A stretch of 64,000 bases of DNA from Anaeramoeba flamelloides (GCA_027625915.1 JANTQA010000023.1:23374001-23438000), one strand, 5' to 3'. Counted from the stretch's first letter, positions 1 to 12,178 are shown. Program-made: numbers and translations. The notes: generated from the sequence alone by a model not told the origin.

Positions 1-294
1 AAAATTGAAGGTTCATGAAGTACTTTTAATATAGTTCAAAAAAGGTAAATTTTTAAAGATCAGTAGATATTGTTATTTTTTAAAATTTACCTTTTTTGGA
101 CCTTTAATTTTTAAGTTTCATGGGATCTTGAAAATTTTTTTCTTTGATGTTGCAAAATTTTGAATAATAGCTTATTTATTATTATTTTTTGTAATAATAA
201 CTCTTATTTCCCAATTTTTTGGAAATGGTAAATAAGAATAGAAAAATCAATTGTGTTTTATTTAAAATTTTATGGTAGACTTGGAACAACTGTA
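1..294. mobile_element. Partial TA-flanked foldback MITE (family A), cut by the window edge
   Basis: This stretch matches the centre and right arm of the complete copy at 4995-5440, including the shared string AATAATAGCTTATTTATTAT and the outer end that finishes in CTGTA at 290-294. The left arm lies outside the window. No coding sequence is visible, so it is a non-autonomous element. The CTG end next to TA points to a Tc1/mariner-type transposase acting in trans; that is inference. Confidence 0.7.
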
Positions 295-594
295 ATTTAA
301 TATTAACGTATAAAATTATTAATGTATGTATTTTTTTCAATTTAATTGGTATGTGTATATTAGTAGATCTTGAATCTGGTTTTATATCCGAACAAGAAAA
401 GAAAAATCAGATTTTTATTTTGTTGCACCTGTTAAACTAAGTCAGCATTAGTTATTTTCAGACCAGTATTTCTAAATCGTGTTTCTCTTAAAGTGGTCTA
501 ATTTGTTTTTTAAAATATCAATTATTTTTTTTTATAATTAACATTTGGGTGACGAATAAAAATAAAATAAATAATAGACACCAGAGAAAAATTG

Positions 595-595
595 G

Positions 596-622
<27 letters not shown>
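595..622. repeat. (TA)n microsatellite
   Basis: Uninterrupted run of alternating T and A, about 14 units. Confidence 0.9.
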
Positions 623-627
<5 letters not shown>

Positions 628-629
628 GA

Positions 630-960
630 ATATAAAAAATCAATTGATTAAATTATAAATTAAAAAAATATAATCCTTATTTATCCAAGCTAAGAAAAAC
701 AATTCTGTTCATTTTGATCTTCAAGTAAAGATCAAAGAAAATATCAATCATAATTATATTTATTTTTATAAAGTCATTTTCAAACACTTCAGTAAAATTT
801 GAATACTAAATATTTATTAGTAACTCAAGATCTTCCAATATAAAAATAATGAAGTATCAAAAAAAAATGAGAAAAAAGAAAAAAAAATATAAAATGTTTA
901 AAAAAGATTTCAATTTTGAATTTGAAGTTACTAATTGTTTCACTTCAAAATTCTCTCATT
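630..960. repeat. Dispersed repeat, family C copy
   Basis: Diverged copy of a sequence also seen at about 18000-18370 and 48530-48900. The shared signposts are a 'gatcttcaa...aaagatc' segment followed by an A-rich stretch and GATTTCAATTT. I cannot define its ends or a target duplication, so its class is unknown. Confidence 0.4.
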
Positions 961-1066
961 GGTAGACAAAGTGTTATTTGGTATTGGGGTTAGTCTTGAT
1001 TTGGTGGTATTTGGAGATGTTTTGGTTTAATGTTTTGATATTCAAAAATGTAAAAGTTGGGTACAG

Positions 1067-1267
1067 TACAGTCAGTTTCACTTTTAAGACACAAATTTTC
1101 AACAAAATTTAAGGCACAAAAAAATCTCAAATTAAGGCACAAAATTTGGAATTTTTTTTTTTACAATTTATTTTTACTAGAATTTGAATTTTGTGCCTTA
1201 ATATAAGATTTTTATTGTGCCTTAAATTTCGTTGAAAGTTTGTGCCTTAAAAGTGAAACTGACTGTA
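1067..1267. mobile_element. 201-bp TA-flanked foldback MITE (family B)
   Basis: The two halves are inverted copies of each other over about 85 nt per arm. Both arms begin TACAGTCAGTTTCACTTTTA and contain repeated GGCACAAA blocks. The outer TA on each side reads as a TA target duplication, leaving CAG...CTG ends. These are the same terminal bases as family A, so one Tc1/mariner-type transposase may have moved both. There is no coding capacity. Confidence 0.8.
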
Positions 1268-2517
1268 GTAAAAAAATGTTAATCAGCTGAAATTTTATAC
1301 CAATAAAATTCAACATGAGCTTTGGCTAAAAATTTACAAAATAACGTTTTATAATGAGAGTGTCTTATATCTCTCAATATATCAATTCTCATTGATTAGA
1401 AAAAGATCTTTGGGTTTTTTATTCTATTCAAAAAAAAATTATTTTGAATTATTCTTGGAAAAAAATTTTTGATTATATCTTGATGAAAGTACAATACTAT
1501 TGTCAATACATACTTCACTGTTAAAAATCAAGACACTCTAGAAAACTTTCCATTGAAACAACAATTAATAACATAAAACACCATTCAATAATTTTCGAAA
1601 CAACAATTAAAAACCAAAAAATTCCAAAACAACAATAAAAACTTGAAAAACAATATTTATTGAAGTCAACACAGATTATTGAACAAACTGTATTAACTTT
1701 GTAAAAAATGAGAATAAAAAAGATCAAAAAATTTTTGGTCTAGTTTTTAATGTAAAATATTATAATTATTGTTTAACAAACAACGTTTATTCTATAAAAA
1801 AAGTCATTACTTAGTATTTTTGCATTATTTATTGGATCTTAAACTTCAAGATATACAATCCAACAGAAAAATGGGGTTGTTCAAAAAGAGTCAAGAAAAA
1901 AGCGAAAAATTTATTTTTATTTTTGCCTTCCTTTTTACAATAGAGGCTAAAAATTACCATATACTTCTTTTACAAACTCTATTTGGAAAATAATAATCAG
2001 GTAAATGATAAAAAAGTATTTTTACCCTGTAATAATTTAGAGACAATTAAACTTTAATAAACATCAAGATAGATTTTTACAAATACCAAAAATTTGTATT
2101 TTTTGAAGTTTTGTTCCTCTATTTTTTTACTGTGATTTGGGTTTAAGAAATTTGCAAAAAACAATTAACAGATTTTTACTTTCTCTTGATCAAAAAATAA
2201 TACATTGTCACGAATTTACAATTTTTATTAAATGTTGTCCAAAATAAAGATTATGTATCAATTTCGAGAATCATTAGAGGATCAAGAAAAAAAAATTTTA
2301 TCAAATATTACCGTTACAATCAGAAATTCTATAATCGAAATAATACCAACTTGACATCCTACAGAAAAAATTAAATTGATTCCTGTCAATTTCTCTTCAA
2401 TCCAAGGAATATTTTTTTCGATCTAACGTCCATTTTTTATTTACTCTCAAAAAAAAGAACAATCAAAGAAAACAATTCATTAATTTTTAATTTATTTTAA
2501 ATAATTGACTTTATTAA
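1268..2517. other. Intergenic, upstream of the PLD gene
   Basis: AT-rich sequence in which I see no convincing gene, RNA or defined repeat. Short open frames here are of the length expected by chance at this base composition. Confidence 0.6.
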
Positions 2518-3285
2518 ATGATCTTAAAAACACTTACTTTAATCTTTGTAACAATTTTTTTGTTAAAGCAAATTGGTTGTGCTACCCCTCCATCGTATGA
2601 TCACCAAAAAATGACATATGTTGCGAATCATGAGCCTGTGACAATGGATTCAGCTGATCTTACCATCACACCTTTTTTCAGTCCAGATAACAGTATCCAA
2701 ACACTAACCAGTTTAGTTGAATCAGCAGAAAAGAGAATTGACATTGGTATTCCTGTAAAATTAATCTACCTCTTTTAAATATTATATCTATTGAAAATAA
2801 TTCTAATCATTAATCTTTTCTCTTAATATTTTAAAATATAAATATCTTTACTTCCTTCTTTGTTATCTTGTTTTTAATGATAATTTTGTATTATTCTTTT
2901 TAATCACTTTTCCTTTTGTTCTTTGATTCAAACAACACCAATGAGGTTTTTATATTATTTCTTTTTATTTTCTTTTTACCACACAATATCAAACTAACAA
3001 TATAACAAAAAACTAAACAACAAAAAATTTAATTGAGTAATTAATAACCATAAGAAAAAATCTCTTAAATAAAAAAATCAAAAATATACAATATTCTATC
3101 AAATAAAATAAAAAAACCAAAATAAAGAATAAATCAATAAAATAAAAAAATTAAATATACAAAAACAAATAATTTGTCAATAAAAAAAAAAAAAAACAAA
3201 ATAAAAAAAAAAAAATCTATAAAAAAAACAACAAAAAACAAAAAAACAATTTCTTGATCAATTTTTTTTCTCTCTTTTTTCTTGA

Positions 3286-3320
<35 letters not shown>

Positions 3321-4513
3321 GTGGCCTCATTGGTGTTTTTTTTTCTTGATTGTTTTACAAAACTAAAATAAAATATTACACTTAAAATTAATTACAGGGA
3401 TTTAGTTCTTGGAGTGGATGTTCATATGCTAAAGACGGAAAGCTTGGATGCTCAGCTTCAAAACAAAGAAATGATGAGAAATTCACGATCTTTCCAGCTT
3501 TATTAAACGCTCTTCACCGTGGCGTTGAGGTCCGAATTTTGACAAACAATTACAACTCAGTCCCAACATACGAAGATCAATTAATTGATCCCTTGACCTT
3601 TTTAAAGTTAGCTGGTGCTGATGTGAGATACTTCAATACAGTTACCTTCCTTCATACGAAATATATGCAAATCGATGGCAAAAAGGGAACGATAAGTTCT
3701 GTCAACTATAGTCACTGCTCCTTTATGGAAAACAGAGAAGCTGGTGTTGTCTTTGAAGGCACATCTGCTCATACCTTATTGTCCTTCCTGGACGAAATCT
3801 TTGGATTTGATTTCAAGCAGGCAACACCAATGAAAGCACACCCTTACAATTCTGCTAGCATGGCAATTATCAAGGACCAGACACCAATCAGCTATACCCT
3901 TCCTAAACCATACAATTTCAAAAATGCCTATGTGACCCCAGTTACCCCAGTGAAAGGAAAATTTGACAACCTTCAGATCAATGCCTCTCCAGATTTTTCA
4001 AGAAGCTCCTTAATTTCACAAATCCAACAAGCACAAACATCATTTGCAGTTATGATCTACCAAATCAATGATGATGGTCTCTGTGATATGTTAGAAGACC
4101 TTTCTTTGAAATTGGGAAAAGACAATGTAAAGATTTTGGTTTCGAGACACATTTATGGATACGACGATTGGGTTACTTCACAGGTATGCTACAAAAAGCT
4201 ATATAAAGCTGGTGTCAAAATCCAATTGACAAAGTCTGGCGGATATCAATATTCTCACCAAAAATTTTGGATCGTTGATGGCCAACACCTTGGAATGTCC
4301 ACAGGCAATTGGAGCCCAACAGATTATCCTGACGGATCTGATGTTTTCCCTTCATATCAAGCCGATTCCTCCAAATGGAGAAAAACTAACAGAGATTACA
4401 CGATTTCATTAACAAACAAAGATGTTGTAAGCATTTTCCAAAAGGTCCTTGATGAGGACTTTGAAAGAGGATCTCAATATGTACCCAATCAAAATGATGT
4501 CCGATTTGGATAA
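2518..4513 (+). CDS. Secreted phospholipase D-family protein (PLD3/4-like), two exons
   Basis: Exons 2518-2754 and 3398-4513 join in phase 0 (donor GTAAAA, acceptor TTACAG) to give 450 residues. The join restores a typical PLD strand, with IDIGIP running into GFSSWSG. Residues 1-21 look like a signal peptide ending at Cys21. There are two HKD motifs: His165, Lys167, Asp172 and His366, Lys368, Asp373. This is the bipartite active site of the PLD superfamily, which cleaves phosphodiester bonds through a phosphohistidine. The length is close to animal PLD3/PLD4, so a lysosomal or secreted exonuclease or lipase is likely; the substrate cannot be told from sequence. The start is the first ATG, directly before the signal peptide. 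Confidence 0.87.
2755..3397 (+). other. Intron of the PLD gene with internal inverted repeat
   Basis: A 643-nt GT-AG intron, much longer than the 83-162 nt seen in several other introns here. It holds A- and T-rich homopolymers and a 13-nt inverted pair, AACACCAATGAGG near 2936 and its complement near 3325. The pair could be the ends of an old small insertion of about 400 bp. Confidence 0.7.
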
Positions 4514-4642
4514 ACATATTCTCCCCCGCAATGAAAATGAGCTACAAATTATTTATATAATTCATTTTTGGTTCATTTTGTTACACAAACTAGTATCTTG
4601 ATTTCAATCATCTTGTTAAATGATTTCTCTGTTTTCCCCAAC

Positions 4643-4681
<39 letters not shown>

Positions 4682-4690
4682 TTTTTCTTT
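4643..4690. repeat. (CTTT)n microsatellite
   Basis: About eleven CTTT units in the 3' flank of the PLD gene. Confidence 0.9.
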
Positions 4691-4994
4691 TTACATTTTT
4701 GTTCTTTGTTATTTTTATCTTTTTGAATTTCTTTGCTTTTTGATCATTTAGGGATTATCATAATTTTTATATAATCTAAAAAAAAACCTAAAAACGATCT
4801 GTTCTTAATATTTTTTTAAAAAAAAAATTCAAAAAGTGTTAATGTTATTTTTCATAAAACAAAGATCAATTTGTTTTTCTGTAAAAAAAATAAATATACC
4901 CATATTATTATTTAATTATTTTCTTTTTATTTTTTTAAATTGAGTGTGAATAAACAATGATTGAGATTAAGAAATAAAAATAAAAAAAGATATT

Positions 4995-5440
4995 TACAGC
5001 CGTTCCAAGTCTACCATAAAATTTCACTTAAAATACCCTTGATTTTTCTATTCTAATTTTCTATTTTCAAAAAATTCCTTAATAAGAGTTATTATTCAGA
5101 AAAAAATAATAATAAATAAGCTATTATTCAAATTTTTGAAGATCACTTAAAATTTTGAAGATTCTTGAACTTACAAATTATTGGTCCAAAAGAGCCTAAA
5201 AAAATATCAATATTGACTAATCTTTAAAAATTTAACTTTTTTGAACCACATTTTTAAGTTCTTCAAGAATCTTTAATTTTTTTTTTTGTGATATTTCAAA
5301 AATTTGAATAATAGCTTATTTATTATTATTTTTTTCTGAATAATAACTCTTATTTCCAAATTTTTTGAAAATGGATATTAAGTATAGAAAACTCATTTGT
5401 GTTTTATTTAAAATTTTATGGGAGACTTGGAAAGACTGTA
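4995..5440. mobile_element. Complete TA-flanked foldback MITE (family A), 446 bp
   Basis: Two inverted arms of about 200 nt surround a short centre. The left end starts TACAGCCGTTCCAAGTCTAC; the complement of the right end starts TACAGTCTTTCCAAGTCTCC. The flanking TA on each side is a likely target duplication, leaving CAG...CTG ends. It has no open frame of note. Such a structure folds into one long hairpin if transcribed. Confidence 0.85.
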
Positions 5441-5884
5441 ATTTCGATTTTCTAAACTATTTCATTTTTTAACTTTACAATTTTCTTTTCATTTCCTTTT
5501 TTCCAGTTTAGTAATCTGTTTAGTTAGATCTAGAATTTTTTTTTTTGATGATTGATAGAAGATTTAGTGCCAAGTTTGTTAAATTGAAAAATGAAATACA
5601 ATTGGTTGATGATATCTTTTCATTGGATCGATCAACAATTGTTGGTGAAATTTCAACAAATTTGCCAAGACATTTTTTGTTCTGCTCATTTCAGTATTTT
5701 AGACACAACACTTTTTATTTATTCGTTTTATATTTATTTCTTTTATTTTGATGGACATGATTACTTATTCAAAAATTAATAATGTTTAACTTAAATGAGC
5801 TTTAATTTTACGTTTGGAAAAATATAATAAATTTATTTTTTTTTCACTATTTTTGATTTTTTGTGTGTGTCTAAATTTTCCGGC

Positions 5885-7325
5885 GGGAGTTATTATTAAC
5901 TATTACCCAAAAATAAAGGGTAAATTTCTTAAAAAATCTGTAATAAATTCAATAATCATAAATCTATTTAAATATACAAAATCAATAACGATGTTTTATT
6001 GATTCTCGATAATAATTTGATTGTATATTTGATAAGTTATAAAAGAAATAATATATATTAAGATTTCTGATCTCAATTTTATCTAATATTTTTTAGGTCA
6101 GAAAATTGCTATTATTATTTTCTTTTTGATCAAAAAAACACCTTTCTTATTGGGTTTCATCTCAAAAACTTTAAAAATATAATTGAAAATAAATATTATT
6201 GCTTAAAAAATCATTTATAACCTACCATTTTTCCATTTTTTTATTGAAATTTGTTTTTTTATTAATTTATAAAAAACAAGTTGTATTTTTTTTTATTTAT
6301 TTTAAAATCGAGGGGTTGTTAATCACACTTAACTCCCAAATTAAAAAAAAAACTTAAACACTTCACTGGATTCCTAAATTTTTATTTCGATATTTTAATA
6401 CAGACTCAAAATTTCGTCTATTACCACTAGGGTTAATAAATATATTGTGTCTTTTTTTATTAAAAATTAAAAATATTATTATTTTTTAATAGTTTGGAGA
6501 TTTTAATTTTTTTTAATTCAAGAATCCAAATTTTCAATTTTTTCCTAGGTTGTACAGTTCGTTAGGTTTTCCAGAATTCAAAAGAATTGCGCAAAATCTT
6601 TGATTTTACTCTATTCTTTTAAATTCTGGAAAACCTAGTCACGATCACAGAGAAAATGATCCAAATCTTCAATAAAATCCAATTTTTTTGATTTTCTGCA
6701 TAATTTGCAAAATTTTGGTTTATCTTTGTTCATTATAAAAGAATATCTGTTTAGATAATTTATAAAATTTCTGAGTTATAAAATTGTAGTGGAAAGGATT
6801 CAATTTTCTCTATTCTTTTGAATTCTGGAACACCTATACACAACTTTTTGTTAATATTATTTTAAAATGAAATTATTTTGAAATATTGCATAACTTCCCA
6901 ACTGTAATATTTTCTATTTGTTTGATTCAATATTTATCAAGTTTAATTTCGAGTTCTTTTAAGGTGTTCGATTTTCAGTTATTATTTACAAATGTCTACT
7001 CTAGAAATTTAAGATTATTAACTATTTGATTTAAATCCATATATTTTCATTTTTGAATTGGTTTAAATATTCTTATATATATTGTTTTTTTTACCGAAAA
7101 AGTTTTATTTTTTTATTTTATTTTTTTATTTTTTTATTTTTTTATTTTTTGTAAATATTCCGAATCAACTATATTTGGAAATAAATACTATAGTAATCGA
7201 TCCAGCCAACATTAATCTGTAATTTCAATTTGACATTGCCAATTAGCTAATGACTCTACTTATAAATGGGTTTTTTAAGAAATGTAATAAAAAATATACC
7301 TAATTTTCAGAAACACATTATATAA
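5885..7325. mobile_element. Family E element, copy broken by a ~780-bp insertion
   Basis: Two blocks, about 5885-6300 and 7085-7325, match the two halves of the continuous family E copies at 28913-29522 and 62085-62667. The shared landmarks are a block near CTTTTTGAT and the string AAAAAATCATTT. The 780 bp between the blocks is absent from the other copies and contains palindromic family D sequence. The ends are too diverged to place exactly. Confidence 0.5.
6563..6637. repeat. 75-nt palindrome (family D), best-preserved copy
   Basis: The sequence is almost its own reverse complement. The left arm TAGGTTTTCCAGAATTCAAA mirrors the right arm, with one mismatch in the outer 24 nt. The centre, built on GCAAAATC and GATTTTACT, is palindromic as well. 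A further half copy lies near 6800-6835. Other copies are listed at 15.9-17.7, 42.5, 61.5-61.9 and 63.7 kb. Confidence 0.85.
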
Positions 7326-7810
7326 ACTAAAATTCAAAATATTACACAAAGTTAAAAAGGTCGCAACAATAACAATAATAAAATTTCATTTAAATTGGAA
7401 ATTATTTTACTTTTTATAAAATACAAAAATCATTTTTTCATCATTTTTTTTTTGTTTTCATTTCATTTTTTGAATTACAAAACTTGTTTTGTTCCATCAA
7501 TTTTTTTTAAACACTTGATTATAAGTTAAAGTTGATTGTTCCAAAAAGAAGAACTCAAAAAAATTCGTTGATAGTATCTAACCATTTGATCGATCAATAT
7601 CCCGAATATAAGGAAATAACAAATTTAATAATGAAATTTTTTATTTTTTTAACTAATAAATTTTTATCACACTGATAATTTATTTGAATTGATATTTATT
7701 TATTTTTTATTTTGAGAGTACTGTAATTGATAAAAAATTCTTCAATATTTCGTTAGTGGATGGTTCTAATTTGGTATTTCTTCGGAAATTGATTAAATAA
7801 GATTTTTTTT

Positions 7811-7924
7811 TGATTTTTTATACTTTTTACTTTTTCCAAATTTCCCTTCTTAAGTTGCTTGGGCCCTAGATTTCTCTTTTTGTTTTTTTAGGTGCTTGGG
7901 AAAGGTAAAAAGTATAAAAAATCA
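7811..7924. repeat. Foldback with perfect 20-nt arms
   Basis: TGATTTTTTATACTTTTTAC at 7811-7830 has its exact complement at 7905-7924. The 74-nt loop contains a second, weaker inverted pair around GCTTGGG. It sits immediately left of the GC-rich island at 7931. Confidence 0.75.
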
Positions 7925-7930
7925 TAATAA

Positions 7931-8150
7931 GAATTGGTTGACCTGGTCATGACTAACCCAACCAAACTTGTTCATGATCAGATCTTCGACGAGGACTTAT
8001 GCAACTGAACTGAATCCTACGAACGCGATCTGAAACCAACCAAAGTGAATCGAATTGAACTTTCCGTACTATCTGTCGAGTCGTTACTTGACTGGGTTTT
8101 TGCTGTCGAGTCGGTATCTTGTACTGGGATTTTGCGAAAACAAGATTTGG
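7931..8150 (+). ncRNA. GC-rich structured island: candidate ncRNA or SINE
   Basis: About 220 nt with GC content clearly above the surrounding AT desert. TTGGTTG (7934-7940) pairs with CAACCAA (7959-7965). At 7979-8032 CAGATC pairs with GATCTG, then TTCG with CGAA, then AGGA(C)TT with AATCCT, leaving a 14-nt loop. CTGTCGAGTCG occurs twice, about 33 nt apart. An A-rich tail follows from 8159. The body plus A tail resembles a SINE, but I find no clear A and B boxes. The longest open frames are short and show no family signature. The plus strand is chosen because of the tail. Confidence 0.35.
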
Positions 8151-11100
8151 AAAACTTTCAAAAAAAAAAAAAAATAATAAAAAAAAAAATAACACAAAAA
8201 AAAAATCAAAAAAAAAAGCAAAGCAATTGAAAAGAAAATTTCGAAAACCAAATCTTATTCTTAAAAACCAGAGCTTTTTAGATTCAACCCATCTATAAAG
8301 TTCTAAATCAAAATTTAATAAACAGCCTTTTTCAATTTATCTATAGTTGTTCAAATATTTAGAACTCTTTATTAAAACAACCTATGGTGGCGATCCAAAA
8401 AAAAACGACATAAAAGGAAACAACCACCAGCCCATTCAACACTTGGGGCACAAAAAAAACTTTTCACTGAAGTTTTTTCTTTTTTCTATTATTTTTTGAC
8501 TCTCTTTCATTTCTTGCTTTTCTTTCTCTTTTTCTTGTCTTTTTTCAGAAATAATTTATTCTTTTCATTTTTTAAAGAAAAGATATCCTTTGAGCTGTAA
8601 TCCTGCTACATTACAGTTAGGATAAAAAAACCCTAAATACAATTTTAGAGTTTCAGGCAAATAGGAGGTAATTTTGTTGAATCACCTCTCTTCAACAATA
8701 AAAAAAAAAAAAATAAGATTTTTTTTTCAAAAAATCGATTTTTGGTAGGTTAAAATTTTTGAATTGGGGTTTATTTTTCTATTTATATACCCCCCGAATA
8801 CAATGGTTTGAGCTATCTTTCACAAAATTTAAAATAAAAGATTTATAATTATATTTAGATGCTCATATATTTATTTTTTTTTATTTACCTTTAATACAGA
8901 TTTGAAATTTAATAAAAAATCAAAATAATTCAAAGAAATAGTTGTTATGTTATTATATTTTTTTTTGTTTTTTAAAAAAAAAAAAAATTCTTCATTTTTT
9001 CATTTTCAATAAAGATATTAATTTTTTTTATATTTTTTGAATGAGAACTTTCTGATTTTTAATAATAAGTATCATTGATAACACAATATATTAGTTTATT
9101 AAGAATAGCTATTAAATAATTTTGTTAATTTTATGAGAAAACAAATAAATAAATAAAAATATTACTGAAGAATTTTCATTTTTTTTTCAAACAAACTTAC
9201 AATAAACAATGAACCAATAGATAAAATGGAAATTTATTTTTTTAGCTAAGAATTAAAATTTTAATATGAATAATTTTCAAAAACATCAATTCAAGTAATT
9301 GAAAAAAATTGACCTACAGAAATATAAATAAAAATAAAAAAATAAAAAAGGAAAATAATGTAATTTTATTGCATTGAAATTATACAAATATAAACTTATC
9401 TAATAGACAAAGTAATCAGTCGAAATTTCGCTAAAAAATAAATAAACAAATATTAAAAAAAGTTTATTAATGTAAGGGATTAGCTTCTACCAAGGAGAAT
9501 ACTAAGACCAAAGTATGTTATTATCGGTGTAACTAAATTAGTGCTACATGGTTCAAATGCCACGTAAAAAAATAGTCAAGTAGTACTATTTGTTGATCCC
9601 ATCAATATAAAATAATCCTTGAATTAGTAAAAACCCCAACAATTTCAAAATAAAATTCTACATTTTACCAGAAATTTAAATGCTGAATTATCAATATTCA
9701 GAATCCAAAGTTGCAAAATATCCTTCTTAATTTTGTGTCATGAAATATATCAATAGCTAAAAAATTCAATTTTGTTTGAAACAATTAATTGATTAACCAA
9801 TATATTTTTTTGATAAATTATTTCTGAAATATTGGAAATATATTGATGTTTCAATTAACTTTATCAAAACGAAACAAAACCTATCAGTCTTTGGGTTTTT
9901 ATGTTGATGATTTTTGTGTTCATCTTTGAAATTAATAAATTAAAAAAAGGTTACTTTTGGAAGTTCTCAATATGAATTATTAAATCCCCAAATAAAATTA
10001 TTGTGTGCTTCTATTTTTAGATTTGGAAAAGGAATTAAAAAACTAAATTTATAAAATCAAAATTTTTAATTATGATCCTTAGTAAAAAATGTAATAATTT
10101 ATTATCCAATAAAGTCTATAATAGATTTCACAGAAACTATATAAAGAAATGCTACACTAATATCATATATATACAATAACAACATACTTTAATTATAGGG
10201 AAATATGTGGTGATGTTTATCTCTTAAATGGGAAAAATAATTAACCACCTTATCCATATTTTTCTTTTCCTAAATTGGCATCAAAGGGGGTGGTTGTTGT
10301 GTTTCTAACTTGATTAGAAAAAACTAATTGTAAATGAAGTGAAAATTTTTATATTAATTATTCAAATACCACTATCATTTAATAAAATTTACTTTAATTC
10401 ATGACCTAAACTCAAAATTTAATTTAAATTAAATCTGAACCTAGTATTTAGATTTATTTTTACTATCTTGGAATATCAAAGTATTAAAAAAAATATGGTT
10501 AAATATTAGTAATAAACTAAATTTCATAAAAATGGCCCATGTTACATTTGAATTTTGAATTTCTTTTGTATTGTTTGGAGTTTTTCCTCCCACAATGAAA
10601 AGTTTGCAAATAAATCATTTTTTCTCTTTTTTATTTTTTCGATAGTATTTTGTTAAAATGGAAAATGAAAATGAAAAATTGGAAAGAAGAGAGAGATGAA
10701 TTAATTAAAAAATTGGTTTCAAATATAAAAAAGAAATTATATTTAATGATTCAAATTGAAGGAAAATCGATAAATCGATTTAACTAAATTTTTAAATTTT
10801 CAATTTTTTATGCAATGCTTCTTCCAAAATAAGTGTCCCAATTTTTTTTAACTGTTTTTTTTTATTTCTTTTTCTCTATTTTTTATACAACCTATAAATA
10901 TCTCTGGAGTATAGAACTGAATATTAAACTCGAAATTTTTATATTATAATAGATAAATTAAATTATTAAAAATATATTTCTTAAAAATTTGATTGTTAAT
11001 GGGCCATTGGTTTTGAAAGGGAGTTTACTATTATTTTCCAATTAAAAAATGAAAAATTTTAGTTTACATCCCAAAATATTTTTCTGTTTTTAATTAGAAG

Positions 11101-11595
11101 AAAATCCAAATATATTTACAAAATAGTTTAGAAATGATTTTTTTAAACAATAATATAAACTTCCTTATTGAACCAAAAGACAAAATTTTTATTCTGTAAA
11201 TTTGATTGTAAAAGTAATAATTAATATTCATTTTGGAAAATCATATAAAAAATTTCATTTTTTTATTGGAAAATCGCAATAGTATTAACAGTGTAAACAT
11301 ACCTTATGTATACAACTATAGTTTCAAAATAAGATAAAATTTCCAGTGTTATTTGTTCACAAAATTTGAAAAAGATAAAAAGAGGTTTTTCAGAAATAAA
11401 AATAAATTTATTTTTTCTTTTTTTCTGTTTTAAACAAAATTTAAAACCAAGATCGTTTGACTCATAATTAATTCACAAAAAATGAATTTTTTTCAAAATA
11501 GTAACCCATTGCTTTCCATTGATAAAGGGGGTATTTTCTCAATTTTAATTGAATTTATTTGCATTTTATGATCTATTGTCTTTGGTAAACAATAC
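8151..11595. other. Intergenic, AT-rich
   Basis: It starts with the A-rich tail of the preceding island. A small family F-like element lies at about 10187-10371; its right end reads ATTCAAATACC and inner blocks around AACCACC and GGTGGTT are inverted. A slightly GC-richer patch at 8370-8480 shows no readable gene. The rest shows nothing I can support. Confidence 0.5.
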
Positions 11596-12178
11596 TGGTA
11601 TTTTGATTTAAAGCGATCACAATAATCTATCACAACAACTATAATCTGTGTTTTAAAAAAATAATTGGGGCTTAATTTTCTTCTTTTTTCAAGACATCAT
11701 CCTAAGTCATTATACAGTCTTATATCTAAGTTCAAATCAATTTTGAAGGTAAATTCCTTGAATTTAAAATAAATTTTAAATGGAATTTTTTGAAAATTTT
11801 AAGATAATATTCTCAAGTTTTTTTAAATTTTTTTGTTTTTATTATCTGTTGAAATTTCTTGTAAAAATTACGATATTTTTAAAGATAATTTTCTCGATTT
11901 AATCCTTTATTTCTAGATTTTTTTTTAAATAATTGAACTTTAAGAAATCATTGTCATACCTAGTGAGGGTTTATTATTGGTTTCTTTAAATGGTTCGTGC
12001 TTATTCTTCTATACTGGTATTTGAATCCTAAATGGGAAAAAATTTTCACTTCATTTTTCCTCTCCTTTTTTTAAATAGATTTACAAATTACAACCTACTT
12101 CATTGAGACTTGTTAATAAAAAAGAAAAAAAACTGGAAAAGGAAGTGAAAATTTTATCCCATTAATAATTCAAATACC
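11596..12178. mobile_element. Family F element (GGTATTTGAAT ends)
   Basis: It matches the regions at 19390-20250, 60340-61030 and 62869-63453 in order and content, including 'ctaagttcaaatcaattttgaag' and 'actttaagaaa' landmarks. Its right 163 bp (12016-12178) is itself bounded by an inverted pair, GGTATTTGAATCCTAAATGG against the complement ending ATTCAAATACC, with an inner GTGAAAAT pair. It is non-coding. Whether the 163-bp unit is a nested insertion or the right end of the larger element is not settled. Confidence 0.6.

Noticed and set aside
5545-5751. 68-codon frame on the + strand with fairly protein-like first half
   Set aside because: No motif, no splice partner, and part of it resembles decayed sequence near 7560-7620. 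The length is expected by chance in such AT-rich DNA.
7953-8230. Overlapping 61-80 codon frames on both strands across the GC-rich island
   Set aside because: Fewer stops are expected where GC is higher, and the frames run into A or T homopolymers. Structure explains the island better than protein.
9530-9575. tRNA-like GGTTCAAATGCC (B-box-like)
   Set aside because: No acceptor stem, no anticodon arm and a poor T stem; not a tRNA.
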